Source: Vermamoeba vermiformis (taxonomy: Eukaryota; Tubulinea; Echinamoebida). From it: a stretch of 64,000 bases of DNA. The position numbers and the translations under genes are program-made. The notes under the pieces were generated by a model, which did no database searches, had not been told where the DNA came from, and saw only the letters and a program-made list of their open reading frames with translations. Below, piece after piece: positions 24,127-34,910 of this stretch (positions are counted from its first letter, which is position 1; each line of letters begins with the position of its first letter). The stretch is taken from positions 1-64,000 of the forward strand of contig JBEWZL010000220.1 of the NCBI GenBank assembly GCA_045837725.1. The letters are read 5' to 3'.

Positions 24127-24202
24127 GGTTGGTATTGCAGTATGAAAATGAGCTGCTAGTAAAAAAACAAAAATTCGCAATTGTCGCGTGGGCTGCTTTT
24201 AT

Positions 24203-25651
24203 TTACGCAATTCCATGCTTCGCTCGAAGACTGTCCGCGGCAGCTATGATATATTGCACTGCTGCGTCTATTTGTTCTGTTGTAGTCTCGCGACCGGTTG
24301 AGAATCGCACGGTGCCTGAAGCGTACTCACTAGGCACGTGCATGGCTTGCAATACGTGCGAGACTGTCACGTGATCTGAATGACACGCGGCACCGGGACT
24401 GGCAGCGACTTTGTGTGCCAGAAGATGCAACAACTCCGTCGCTGTACGCACATTAGTTTGACACTTTGACACTTTGGATTGAGCTTACCTTTCACTCCCT
24501 TAAAAGAGATGTTCAGAGTGTTGGGTAGTCGATGGTCAGGGTGTCCGTTGACCAACACATCATTGCCATATTTGGATATAAGAGCTGTTTGTAATCGATC
24601 GCGAGTGACTTTCATATCCGCACTGTACACTTGCAAGTTGTTCACTGCCTTCTCGCACGCCTTAGCGAGACCTGTAGTCTGCGATATTAACTGTTAGTGC
24701 TCCCTCGCTGATGTTTGTCACGCCGTACCAGCAAGATGCTCTCAGTGCCGGGACGAATGCCAAACTCGTGTCCTGCGCCGTGTGTCTGCTTCTCAAGTTT
24801 GATGCCGCTGCGAATATACAACGCACCTGTCGTAGAGATGAATACACGGCGAGTCTGTTAGTCCACGCACTGACCTACGCCTTTGGGGCCGTACATCTTC
24901 TGCGAGACAATGGTCAACAAATCCACGGCGAGATCTGTCACATGTACAGGCACCTTGCCAATCGATTGTGCTGCGTCAGTGTGCACGACAATGTCCTTAT
25001 TCACACCCTTGACAGCACGGGCAATATCACCGATTGGTTGAATCACACCGGTCTCGTTATTGGCCTGAAACACAGGATCAGTTGTCTGACTGGACCACGC
25101 CAAATCACACGTACATGCATGATAGTCACGAGTACGGTGTGCGGTGTGAGGGCAGCGAGTACTTGTTGCACCGTGACGCGTCCTTGTTGATCGACGGGCA
25201 GATAAGTTACTCGACATCCTTCTGTCTCCAAGTGTCGACACACCTCTAGCACCGCTGGATGCTCCACATTGGTCGTGATGATGTGATTGCCGCGCGATTT
25301 ATACGCGTGCACAATGCCCTGTGGACTGTCAACTACTGAATTCAATCCCATTGCGACTGAGTACCTTTATCGCTAAGTTATTGGATTCGCTGCCGCCACT
25401 TGCAAATATAATCTCGCGACTGTTCTCCGCGCCGAGTGCTGTGGCAATCAATTGTCGACCTTCTTCGAGGTATTTTTTGGCCTCTAATCCGAATCTAATG
25501 ACAGTTTGGCGTCAGTAGGTAGCACTAATTGAATTACAACTTACGCGTGTGATGAAGAACAATTGCCGTAGTGTGAATATAATAATGGCTCCATTGCTTT
25601 GGCCACTTCATAGTCGATAGGAGTTGTAGCATTATAATCCAGATATATCAT
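24203..25651 (-). CDS. Selenocysteine-lyase-like cysteine desulfurase-fold enzyme
   Basis: Seven exons give 385 residues of a class V aminotransferase-fold, PLP-dependent enzyme. MIYLDYNATTPIDYEVAKAM and FASGGSESNNLAIK are the N-terminal signatures. ANNETGVIQPI and HTDAAQSIGKV bind PLP, and TIVSQKMYGPKGVG holds the PLP lysine. SPGAACHSDH carries the active-site Cys in the short loop seen in SCLY (VGAACHSDHG in the human enzyme) rather than the longer loop of mitochondrial NFS1. I therefore favour selenocysteine lyase (Sec to alanine plus selenide) over NFS1; the distinction rests on this loop and on HEFGIRPGTES. No mitochondrial presequence is seen. About 300 bp without features separate its start from the stop of the next minus-strand gene upstream. 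Confidence 0.85.
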
Positions 25652-25951
25652 TGTTTGCCGTCTAATTCCGAATTAATATTCCTTATTTTTAAAAAAGTTT
25701 TTTGTTCGAAATTTACTGTATACTCATTAGAAGCGCTTCTTTTTGAGCGCTTGACCATTAAAAATCAAAAGATAAATAATGCGCAAATTTTACAAGCTTA
25801 CGTGACAAAATTGCGCTGTGGTTGAGCTGAAGCGAATGACACGCAAATAAAAATTTGAAAGGCAAAAATCACGAAAATGACACGTGGTTTACACAAATAC
25901 ACTACGACTATTTATCACGAAGCTACAAAATATGGTTAAAAAAGATAACGT

Positions 25952-27535
25952 TTACAAGCCCAACTCTCGCTTCAAGTTATCACGTTCGCTTTGGAAGCTG
26001 ATAACTTCAAGAGCTTGCACGAAGTTTTGACGATCAGTGACCTTGGGGAACAACAACTTCAAGGCTTGCACTTGTTCGGCGGTGAATTTAAGCAACGAGG
26101 CAATGTTCTTGGCATCAGCACTAGAAATTGGAGGCAAGCTGGGGACCTCGCGTTGCAACAGTTCGATTTGCTTGGCAGCGAAAGGCTCGGCTTGAACTTT
26201 TTGAATCAATTGGCTGACGGCAGGATTGGGGCCCTGAGGTTGACCGTATTGACCAGGTTGAGGTTGACCAGGTTGAGGCTGACCGGGTTGGGGTTGACCG
26301 TATTGGCCAGGTTGCGGTTGTCCGTACTGACCAGGTTGACCAGGTTGAGGTTGACCGGGTTGAGGCTGACCGTATTGGCCGGGCTGGGGTTGACCAGGTT
26401 GAGGTTGACCGTATTGGCCTTGAGGTTGTCCTTGAGGCTGGCCAGGTTGACCAAATTGACCCTGAGGTTGTCCAGGTTGGCCAGAGGGTTGACCGTATTG
26501 ACCGGGTTGGGGCTGGCCAGGTTGGCCGAATTGACCTTGCGGTTGTCCGGGCTGACCAGGTTGACCGGGTTGACCAAATTGACCTTGTTGACCGGGTTGT
26601 GGTTGTCCGTATTGACCAGGTTGACCGGGTTGGCCTTGAGGTTGACCATATTGTCCTGGCTGTTGTCCAGGTTGGCCGAATTGACCTTGTTGACCGGGTT
26701 GACCGGATTGACCAAATTGACCAGGTTGCGGTTGTCCGTATTGACCAGGTTGTCCGGGTTGGCCTTGAGGTTGACCAAATTGGCCAGGTTGAGGCTGGCC
26801 AGGTTGGCCGAATTGACCCTGAGGTTGTCCGGGTTGAGGTTGACCAGGCTAAAGTAATCAGTCAGTCACAGGTCTTACTAACAATGTCACACTCACTTGA
26901 TTGTTAAACACAGGTTTGCCAATGAATTGATCGAAGCTGGGACCACCAGGCTGGCCTTGAGGTTGTCCAAATTGACCTTGAGGCTGACCAGGTTGGCCGA
27001 ATTGACCGGGTTGACCAGGCTGACCAAATTGACCTTGAGGTTGACCAGGCTGGCCAAATTGACCGGGTTGACCTTGAGGGAAAGGTTGACCGCCGAAGCC
27101 AGGTTGACCAGGGAAAGGTTGGCCAAAGCCGGGTTGACCAGGTTGTCCTTCAAAGTAAATTTCAGTATTTAAGCGACATCGTCATCGATTTGATACGTTT
27201 AGTAAAAATAATCTGGAATTCGAGCTTTGTAGATCTCAACAAGAAATTGAATAAAAATAAATTAATTTCAAAAATTAGAGTTATCAACTACCTGGGAAGG
27301 GAGATGGGCCAGGAGGGAAAGCACCGGGAGGACCACCTAAATAACATTTTTAAAATTAAAATCAAGTCTTTCAAAAACAGTTTTAGACCGTTTGCTTACC
27401 CATGAAGCCAGGGCCAGGAGGGAAGGGGCCAGGTGCGCCAGGGAATGGAGGTTGACCACCAGGATAGAGGCCAGGAGGTGCAGCGCCGGGAGGGAAGGCA
27501 CCAGGAGGATATCCACCGAACGGATTAGGATACAT
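25952..27535 (-). CDS. PGQ-repeat protein with C-terminal DUF4476
   Basis: Four exons (27400-27535, 27292-27336, 26897-27147, 25952-26848) encode 442 residues. The first ~345 are low complexity: [17 protein letters not shown] at the start, then long runs of QPGQ, GQFGQ and GQYGQPQ units. The last ~95 residues are folded and match DUF4476: [40 protein letters not shown] and [17 protein letters not shown]4476 is found behind disordered tails in animals and protists; its role is not known to me. The opposite strand stays open across the repeats (Leu/Thr/Arg-rich), but that is a compositional shadow. It shares a 290-bp divergent promoter with the WASP-like gene. Confidence 0.85.
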
Positions 27536-27825
27536 TGCTAAGCGTCAAGAATTAGAAATCGCGCAATAATTTAGCGAAAGTAATGTATATGGCATACCTG
27601 TGTTTTTTATGTGAGCTTCGTGTTAATTTGAACTTCTGACGGAACCTTTTTTTTTAACCCCGCAGCACGTAAAGCCTTTCCTGCCCGTCAAAATAGTACC
27701 GCAATCATATTCAATACTGCAATAGTACTCCGTGGTGCCTTATTTTAAATTTTTGAAAGGCGAATTGCGATCGGTCTTCGTGGTCGATCCTGTGAGCACA
27801 GCCTCCTTTTTGAATATACATCACA

Positions 27826-30800
27826 ATGAATCCATACAACAGTAACTACGGATACGGCTATGCGCAGTCAAATATTCCCTACGGACAGCCTACAACTGGA
27901 ATTCCAGTCGCCACACCTTCAAGCGTGACTACAGGTACAGAACTCCTTTAACAAAGTAACCAGTATTTTTTTTTTGATGTAAATGATAATTATTTATTTG
28001 CCTGTGCTGTCGATTAGCAAAATAATAATTAGGAAAATAATTTAATATTTTCGTATTTTTACAATAATAGTATTGTTGTCCGGATAATAGTACGCTTTTC
28101 CATTACTACTAAGGCAATTCTCAATCACCACGCACTGACCTCTTATTTCCCGCAGTTGGAGGTGTCTCTTACACGTACAATTCCTACACCTCGCAATTGG
28201 AGCCCTTGACGCCGTCAATCGCGTCTTATCCCTACACAGCCACGCCCAGTACGATGACTGGCTCGTATCTGCCGCACGACACGCACACCTCATCATATGG
28301 CACGCATCACGATCCACTCAGTGCCTCGCACTTGTCGGGCTCATCGCTCTATCCCTCGACCTACGCGCCAACCACCACGTACGGCACGAGCACATCCACT
28401 TATCCGAGCACACCGTCCACGACCAGCTACACTACTCCTTCAGCGCCGTCGTATAATGCGCACACCAGTAGTTACGCGAACACGACGTCGAGTTACACCT
28501 CGCAGAACTATCCCAGCACCACATCCAGTTACGGCTCGAACACCACCTCCAACTACCCCACGACACCTTCGAGCTATTCGAACACCTCATATACACCGAG
28601 CTCATCCTCGACCTACACTCCTGCGAGCTCATCCACTTACACGCCCACGACCTCCACCTACTCGCGTAACACCTGGTACGTACACACCCACGCCCTCGTC
28701 CTCGACTTACACCCCCGCTGCTTCGTCCACGACGAGTTACACGCCGTCGAGTCCTTACGACACGAGCTACACGAGCAGCACTACGAACTACACGGCACCC
28801 ACTACGACCTATCAAGTCACCACGCACAGCGAGACCGCACAGAGTGGCGAGGCCGCACGTCAAGCAGAGCTGTTGAAGCTGATGGAAGAGAAGTTGCGAC
28901 AAGAACAAAAGCTGAAGCAAGACGAACTCGCAGCCAAAGAGCGACTGCTGGCCGAGAAAGAGCGGCAAATCAAAGAGCAAGAACAGCGCGCTGCTCAAGC
29001 CAAGCTCGCTGAAGAAGAGCGTGTCAAGCGCGAGCAGGCCCAAGAACAAGCACGTCGCGAGCAAGAGCGACTCGAACAAGAACGTGCTCGCGAACTGCGC
29101 GCCAAGCAGCAGGCTGAAGAGGAACAACGCGCCCGTGCCGCGAAACAACAAGAGGAAGAGCGACAACGCCGTGCGATGGACGAAGAGATTGCGCGCAAAC
29201 AACGTGAACTGCAAATCAGCGAGCAACAACAGCGCGAGTTGTTGAAGCAGAAAGAGGCAGAGCTGCAAGCACGTGCTCGACAGCTCGAAATTGAGGCACA
29301 ACAACGCGCTGCTGAACTCGCGCGCTTGGAGAAGTTGAAGCAGAGTGAGCGCGAGGCTGAAGAGGAACGAAAGCGCAAGGCAGCCGATGAGGAGCGCAAG
29401 AGACTGCAAGAGCTGCACTTGAAAGAGGCTGAATTGATGCGCAAAGAGACGCAGATCCTCGAACAAGACATGGCACGCAAAGAGGCGCTGTTGAAGCAAG
29501 AGATTGCCAAGAAAAAGCTCGACGAAGAGGCCAAGCGCCGCGAAGACGAATTGAATCGCAAAGAACAAGAGCGACTCGCCGAACTGGCGCGACGAGAGCG
29601 TGAAAAAATGGAAGAATTGGCGCGCAAAGAGAAAGAGCACATGGAAGAGTTGCAGCGCACGGAACAGACGCGCTTGCAACAGTTAGCGCAACAAGAACAA
29701 GCGCGCTTGGCGGAGTTGGAGCGCAAAGAGAAACAACGCCTCGAAGAACTGGCGCGCATTCAGCGTGAGTTGACTGAGAAAGAAGAGGCACTGAAAGCTG
29801 AAGAGAACAAGCGCCAAGACACGCTGCAACAGCTGCGCGTGCAGAGTCAGAAGGTGCAAGAAGAAGAGCGCAAGAAGCTGGCTGAGCTGCAGGAACGCGA
29901 GCAACAGCTGCGCACTCGCGAGACACAGTTGAACGATCAGCAAGTGAAGCAGAGTGCCAGCGCGCAGGACCGCGAGACACAGCTCAAAGTACAAGAACGC
30001 GCTTTGCAAGAGGAGCAGAAGAAGTTGGCTGAACTGCGCGCACAACAAGAAGAGCTGCGCAAGAAAGAGGCGCGTCTGATTGAAGAGCGTGCTGAGAGCG
30101 ACAAGAAGCGCGAGGCCTTGCTATTGGAGAAACAGCGCGTGGACGAGGAGAACAATCGCAAGAAGAGCAATGCTTCGGTCAAGTCCACGCCACGAGCTAC
30201 CAGCGATGAAAATGTCAAACTCAAGACGTGGCAAGAGCGCAGTGACAGTGCAGCAGTGGGTGTGTTGGAAGTGACCATTTATCGTGCGCGCGGACTGAAG
30301 CCACTCAACGGCTCGGGCAGCGATGCCTATGTCGCACTTTCAGTGACACGTGACGGCGAGAAGTCACGATTGGTGAAGACAGATGTCAAGTCCAAGACCG
30401 TCGAGCCTGAGTGGCTGTTCCAAGCTGTGATCAATGTCTACGAGCCCTACAACGAGGAGCTCGAACTGCGCGTGATGCAGCACTGGAAACTGGCCACGAA
30501 CGAGCTGTTGGGACAAAAGACCTGGCCCATCTCGTACTTCGAGACCTCTTACGACCCTGCCAAGAGCAATCCCTGGGTACCTCTCACTGGCACTGGCAAG
30601 CACGTGCAGGGCGAGTTGATGGTGAAGTTCAAGTACACCTCGCTCAAACAGGGCACAATCACTGGCCCCAAGAACTTTGAACACAAAGGTCACATTGGTC
30701 TGTCAGCGGACGGTGGCTTTGAAATCAGAAACATGCCCGCTGAATGGAAACAGCTCTTCAAAAAGGCAGGCATCACTCCGAATGAACTGCGCAATCCCGA

Positions 30801-31797
30801 GAACGCGCGTGTGATGATGGAGGTGAGTCGATGAATGAATTGTACGGAGGTGAGGGACAAGACTGACCGAGTCTATTTTTAGATCATTGCAGGTGTGTGT
30901 GATTCAGACCAAGTGCCCGCAACCCCACCCACAACGCCAGTGGTCGCACAACAAGCCCCGCCTCCACCTCAGCCGACACGTGTCGCCCCTCCAGTCCCAC
31001 CCAAACAAGTTCCCCCGCCACTGCCTCCTAAAAATCCCGTGCTCTCCCCCGAGGCACCTGTCAAACAGCCACCCAAAGTACCGCCGCCTCGTCCTGCAGC
31101 CAAAGTGCCTCCGACTGTTGTTGCGACACCTGTCACTGCTGTTAGTGTTCCCGTGACACCTGTCATTCCCGAGCCTGTCGTCGAGACAAGTGTCAATGTG
31201 CCACCTCAAGTGGTGCCAGTAGAACCCATCGTAGTGGTGACTGAGCAAGTGACACCTGTCATTCCCGAACCTGTCGTTGAGGCAGTAGTGACACCTGTCC
31301 AAGTCGGTGCTCCACCACCACCGCCCCTGCCACCACGTGTCGACGCACCCGCCCCACCACCCCCACCACCCATGGTCGCAGTGAGCAGTGACGGCAGCTC
31401 GTTGACGAATGAGTTGTTGGAGGGCAGCAAGAGACTCAAGTCGACACCTGTCATCGAGCGACCTCCGCAACAAGACTCGCGCTCCTCGTTGTTGGACCAG
31501 ATCCGTGCAGGCAAGCAGTTGAAGAAAGCATCTGACGGAGAACTGCCCAGTACGTATATGCTAGTCGTGTAGTGCGCTGAATGAATATTAATCGTGTTCT
31601 GCAGACATCAAAAACCTCTCGCAACAAGAGTCTGACAACTTGGCTGCAGTGCTCGCGAGGTACGTGAACACAACTAAATGCTCATATATAAGGGTGTCTA
31701 ACAATCATTCACCAGGGCTATGAACGCACGTCGAGTAGACATGAAGGCAGAAGAACACGTGGCTGAAGGCAGCGACAATTGGGACGACTGGGACTGA
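27826..31797 (+). CDS. WASP-like Arp2/3 activator with coiled coil, C2 and CRIB
   Basis: Exons 27826-27934, 28156-30822, 30883-31549, 31605-31659 and 31716-31797 encode about 1160 residues. Order: (1) Ser/Thr/Tyr-rich disordered region to ~240; (2) a very long charged coiled coil, ~240-675; (3) a C2 domain, ~705-840 (VGVLEVTIYRARGLKP, GSDAYVALSVTRDG, ELMVKFKY); (4) a CRIB/PBD, ~845-910 (GPKNFEHKGHIGL, FEIRNMPAEWKQLFKKAGI), binding GTP-loaded Rac/Cdc42; (5) a polyproline region; (6) a WH2 actin-binding motif, SLLDQIRAGKQLKK; (7) a connector helix LAAVLARAMNARRV; (8) an acidic Trp-containing end, DNWDDWD. Parts 4-8 are the WASP regulatory and VCA ends that drive branched actin nucleation. The frame changes near 28676: an intron from 28676 to 28751 or 28778 restores it, otherwise a one-base break exists. 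No WH1 domain is seen. Confidence 0.85.
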
Positions 31798-31923
31798 GCG
31801 TTGTGTGGTACTAGCTTTGTTTTATATATTCTTTGTTGATGTACAGTAAATGCGAATTGATTTGCAATAACTATTAATATGTACATTGATTTATTCTATT
31901 TACAATAATATTTAAAGCAGCGT

Positions 31924-32558
31924 TTAAGACTTGACGCTGATGGATTTGTCGTTGGGTAACTTCTTGGCTGGTGTGGGCACTAAGAATGGGCCAACTTGAC
32001 GCAAATTTTGTTTGGAGCGAGCAAGAGCTTCGCATCGATGCACTTCACCTTGTCTGTGTCTGTAAAAAGAATTAGTTTGGGGCGCATCTAACATGGCAGC
32101 TAACTTACGTGATACAAAAGTCTTGATTGCAATACGAGCAGTTGATCGGCACTAACATTGAGCTCTTGCAGCCTCTATAAGCACAGCGTTTCTTCTTCGA
32201 CTCCTCTTTACAACCGCGTTCAATGTGTCTGTTCACAACGAGATTCGCATCTTCATTCAGCAAAACGTTTACAGGCTGAGAACAGACGGGGCACACTGTT
32301 GCGCGGCGTTCTGTGTTATTTGTTAGTCAATTTAAATTTTTAAAACAATACTGCTACCTTTTGTTTCGGCTTTCTCGCAATGATGAGATTCATATTGCCG
32401 ATGATCTAAACAGAACGTTTTTGTGCACAAATTGCACTTAAATGGCAGAAAATCTGTATTAAAAATATTAATATCGTTATATTTCCAATATTTAGGCACT
32501 TACCTAACTGTCTGCACTCTTTGAAGTCGCATTGAGCTCCAAGATCAGGAAATTCCAT
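31924..32558 (-). CDS. AN1-type zinc finger protein, ZFAND2-like
   Basis: Four exons (32504-32558, 32358-32453, 32109-32310, 31924-32059) encode 162 residues. It begins MEFPDLGAQCDFKECRQLDF. Two AN1 fingers follow: CDFKEC...LPFKCNLCTKTFCLDH...HHC in the first and CAYRGC...VPINCSYCNQDFC...HR..VHRC in the second, separated by a linker with CPVCSQPVNVLLNEDANLVV. Two AN1 fingers with this linker are the plan of ZFAND2A/B, which associate with the proteasome and Cdc48/p97 under proteotoxic stress. The C-terminus is short and lacks the UIMs and prenylation motif of ZFAND2B, so it resembles the ZFAND2A or basal form. Confidence 0.9.
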
Positions 32559-32697
32559 TCTTTTTAATAGTTATCGGCTGTAATGTGGTGCACTGGTAGT
32601 TAAAATAATGAAAATAACAGCCCTCGCCGCTTTTCGGTTTTTACGCGTGGTTGATGCGTCATAATTTGTCAGTTCAGAAGTTCAGAATTCTCGACAA

Positions 32698-32910
32698 TTA
32701 GGTGAATGGCACACGTGACGGTGATCGGCTTCTAGATCTGACGTGTCGCCGAGCGGAGTTATTGCCATAATGTGGATTGTAGTATTCATCCAATATTAAT
32801 CGTCCAGGTGCCGCCTCTTGATCAAGGACGAAACCGCTTCTCGATCTAACTGGGGCATATTTGCCCATTGTCATGCGACTCAAATTATTTACAAATATTA
32901 TACTATTCAT
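32698..32910 (-). CDS. Small SR-tail ORF, uncertain
   Basis: An unspliced 70-residue frame starting with ATG at 32910. The middle, PGRLILDEYYNPHYG, looks protein-like, and the end RHVRSRSRSPSRVPF is Arg/Ser-rich as in splicing factors. It may be a genuine tiny gene, or the last exon of a gene whose upstream exon lies in the AT-rich 32911-33185 stretch. No family is recognised. Confidence 0.35.
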   Translation of the reverse strand: MNSIIFVNNLSRMTMGKYAPVRSRSGFVLDQEAAPGRLILDEYYNPHYGNNSARRHVRSRSRSPSRVPFT

Positions 32911-33185
32911 CTTATTGCTGTCATTATCTTAACTATTATTTCCTGACTTTTCTAGAAGTTGGTTGGATGTGCTTTGTTATAATCGTCGTCGTTTAATAAT
33001 AATGCTGTAAAATAATATATTGCTATAATTATCGTCCTCTCGCTGTTACAACCGTTAGTTTTACGGCAGTATTAATTATTTATTATTGATTATGATATTA
33101 TTTCGGATGCTGTTGATAAATAAAATAAATTAAGGAATTTATTGCAAATATAAAGCGGTAATTTTATACAAGGTTACTTTCCGGT

Positions 33186-33410
33186 TTATAGCGCCACACT
33201 CAGAATGTAAGTGGTTGCGATGGCGATGATCGAGATGACCAAACCAATGCCAATAGAAGCCAACAAGGTCTCGTAGCCAGCAGCAGGGTCTCTGTTGGGC
33301 TTGCCTGCAGTCATCTTGCTGTAGCAGATGTAGCCGAAGATAATACCCAGCGCCAAGAAGGTGGTGGATGCAGCAATGACGTTAGTTGTGCCTGTAACGA
33401 CCGAGCTCAT
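33186..33410 (-). CDS. Small two-helix membrane protein
   Basis: An unspliced 74-residue frame from ATG at 33410. Two hydrophobic helices (about residues 10-30, TFLALGIIFGYICYSKM, and 50-72, LLASIGIGLVISIIAIATTY) flank a polar loop TAGKPNRDPAAGYET. Small size and a conserved-looking loop suggest a subunit or assembly factor of a membrane complex, but I do not recognise the family. It diverges from LSM4 across about 310 bp. Confidence 0.6.
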   Translation of the reverse strand: MSSVVTGTTNVIAASTTFLALGIIFGYICYSKMTAGKPNRDPAAGYETLLASIGIGLVISIIAIATTYILSVAL

Positions 33411-33722
33411 GGTGTATGTGTATTATTATTGATTTGATATGGTGATCCTCGTCTAATAAGCTGCACAAAGAACAATTACAATCGCGCAAGTGTCCAAACA
33501 GAAATTTCTCAAGAAGATCGCGCGATCGGGACATTTTGGAGGAGCACTTGGAGCTTTCCGAAGCGCAAGACGTGACATGGTGTCACTGGCGAATGATACG
33601 CCTTTAAGTGACTTGACAGCGAGAATGTTCTTTGAATCCGCCCAACGAAACATTTTTTTCGATCTTGATTTTAAAAGTGAGCAACAGAGCTCTGTACTAT
33701 TAATATTGTAAATATAATTATA

Positions 33723-34494
33723 ATGGTAAGTACTGCGAGAGATTATGACGACTGAAGACTAACAGAATTCATTATCACAAAGCTACCTTTATCATTACTG
33801 CGGACTTCACAAACAAAACAAATTGTAAGTATTATTTTTATTATTATTATTATTTTACTGCCGCATTTGCAGTAATTTGGTTGCTGGAATCAGATTTAAT
33901 AATATCAAAAAAATAATTAATAATGGCGCACTTTTCTACGGCCTTTCAATTGTGCCCCATAATTACATCATTTTAATATAACTTAATATTTATTGTGAAT
34001 ATTAGCTCGTGGAGTTGAAGAATGGCGAGACATACAACGGGCAATTGGTCAGCTGCGATAATTGGATGAATTTGAATTTAAAGAAAGTTATTTGCACCTC
34101 TCGCGTAAGTAGATACACCAGCCCTATCATACGTGTTCCCAAGACACGTGTACTGACCGTGCGATGACAACAGGAAGGTGATCGGTTTTGGTCGATCCCC
34201 ACGTGCTACGTGCGCGGCAACACGATCAAATACATCAGCATACCCGAAGAGGTCATCGATCAGGTGCAAGAGGAGCGCGAGAAGGCTGCGTCCATGAACA
34301 CCAAGTCACGTGATGGACGCGGTGGACGCGGAGGTCGTGGTGGACAGCGCGGTCGTGGAGGCAATCGCGGGGGCGGAAGAGGACGCGGCGGTGCCAATGT
34401 GTCGCTGTCGGGGGGACAAGGAGACCGTGACGGTGGTCAGCGCGGAGGTCGTGGTGGCAATCGCGGTGGTCGTGGTCGTGGTGGTCAACAGTAA
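33723..34494 (+). CDS. LSM4: U6 snRNA-associated Sm-like protein LSM4
   Basis: Four exons: the ATG alone (33723-33725), about 33783-33824, about 34006-34104 and 34174-34494. The first intron begins directly after the start codon (ATG|GTAAGT). The Sm fold reads [13 protein letters not shown] then [39 protein letters not shown] and [19 protein letters not shown], essentially LSM4. The C-terminal ~70 residues are an RGG/GRG tail, typical of LSM4, which aids P-body assembly. The protein belongs to the LSM2-8 ring on U6 snRNA and the LSM1-7 ring in mRNA decay. About 310 bp upstream is a divergent promoter with the small membrane protein. Confidence 0.95.
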
Positions 34495-34910
34495 CTCAAC
34501 AATAAATGACGTGCATTCATAGTAGCATTGTTGTTATGATTGGCGGTGATGAGGACTGGCGTGCTCTTGGTTACAAGTGAGGATTGATGGCCCTCGAGGG
34601 GTGACATATTTGCAGGAGGTTGCTTCGAGATATTTGCAGCTCATCCTAGTCCAACACACGCGCAGTACTTCAACGAGCTCAGTATTTTTATTGATAATTG
34701 TGCTGTTATAGCCACTACTCTTATATTTACAGTGCCTCGGTCCAGTTCAAATACGTACGACATGACAGGCTGCAAATGAACTCAATTGCGTTTGCTGCTG
34801 TAGACGCGCTCTCTGTGTGCAAGTCAAAGTGTTAATAAGCAACAACAACTACATACCATGTCCATAGTAATATGATCATGTATACTAATAGTAAGCAACA
34901 CTGCGGCACA
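34495..34910. other. Convergent 3' flanks of LSM4 and LUC7
   Basis: Both neighbouring genes end here. An AATAAA follows the LSM4 stop at about 34500. No other gene, repeat or RNA is recognised. Confidence 0.4.

Noticed and set aside
24203-25651. Mitochondrial cysteine desulfurase NFS1
   Set aside because: No presequence, and the active-site loop matches selenocysteine lyase more closely.
25991-26857. Plus-strand Leu/Arg/Thr-rich frame opposite the PGQ protein
   Set aside because: It mirrors the PGQ repeat composition. The minus strand has the ATG, splice sites and the DUF4476 domain.
28432-30280. Large minus-strand frames opposite the WASP-like coiled coil
   Set aside because: The Glu/Arg/Gln-rich coding strand leaves Leu/Cys/Ser-rich antisense frames open. 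Domains and splicing support only the plus strand.
33490-33711. 73-codon frame just upstream of LSM4
   Set aside because: No ATG start and no family resemblance; it lies in the divergent promoter region.
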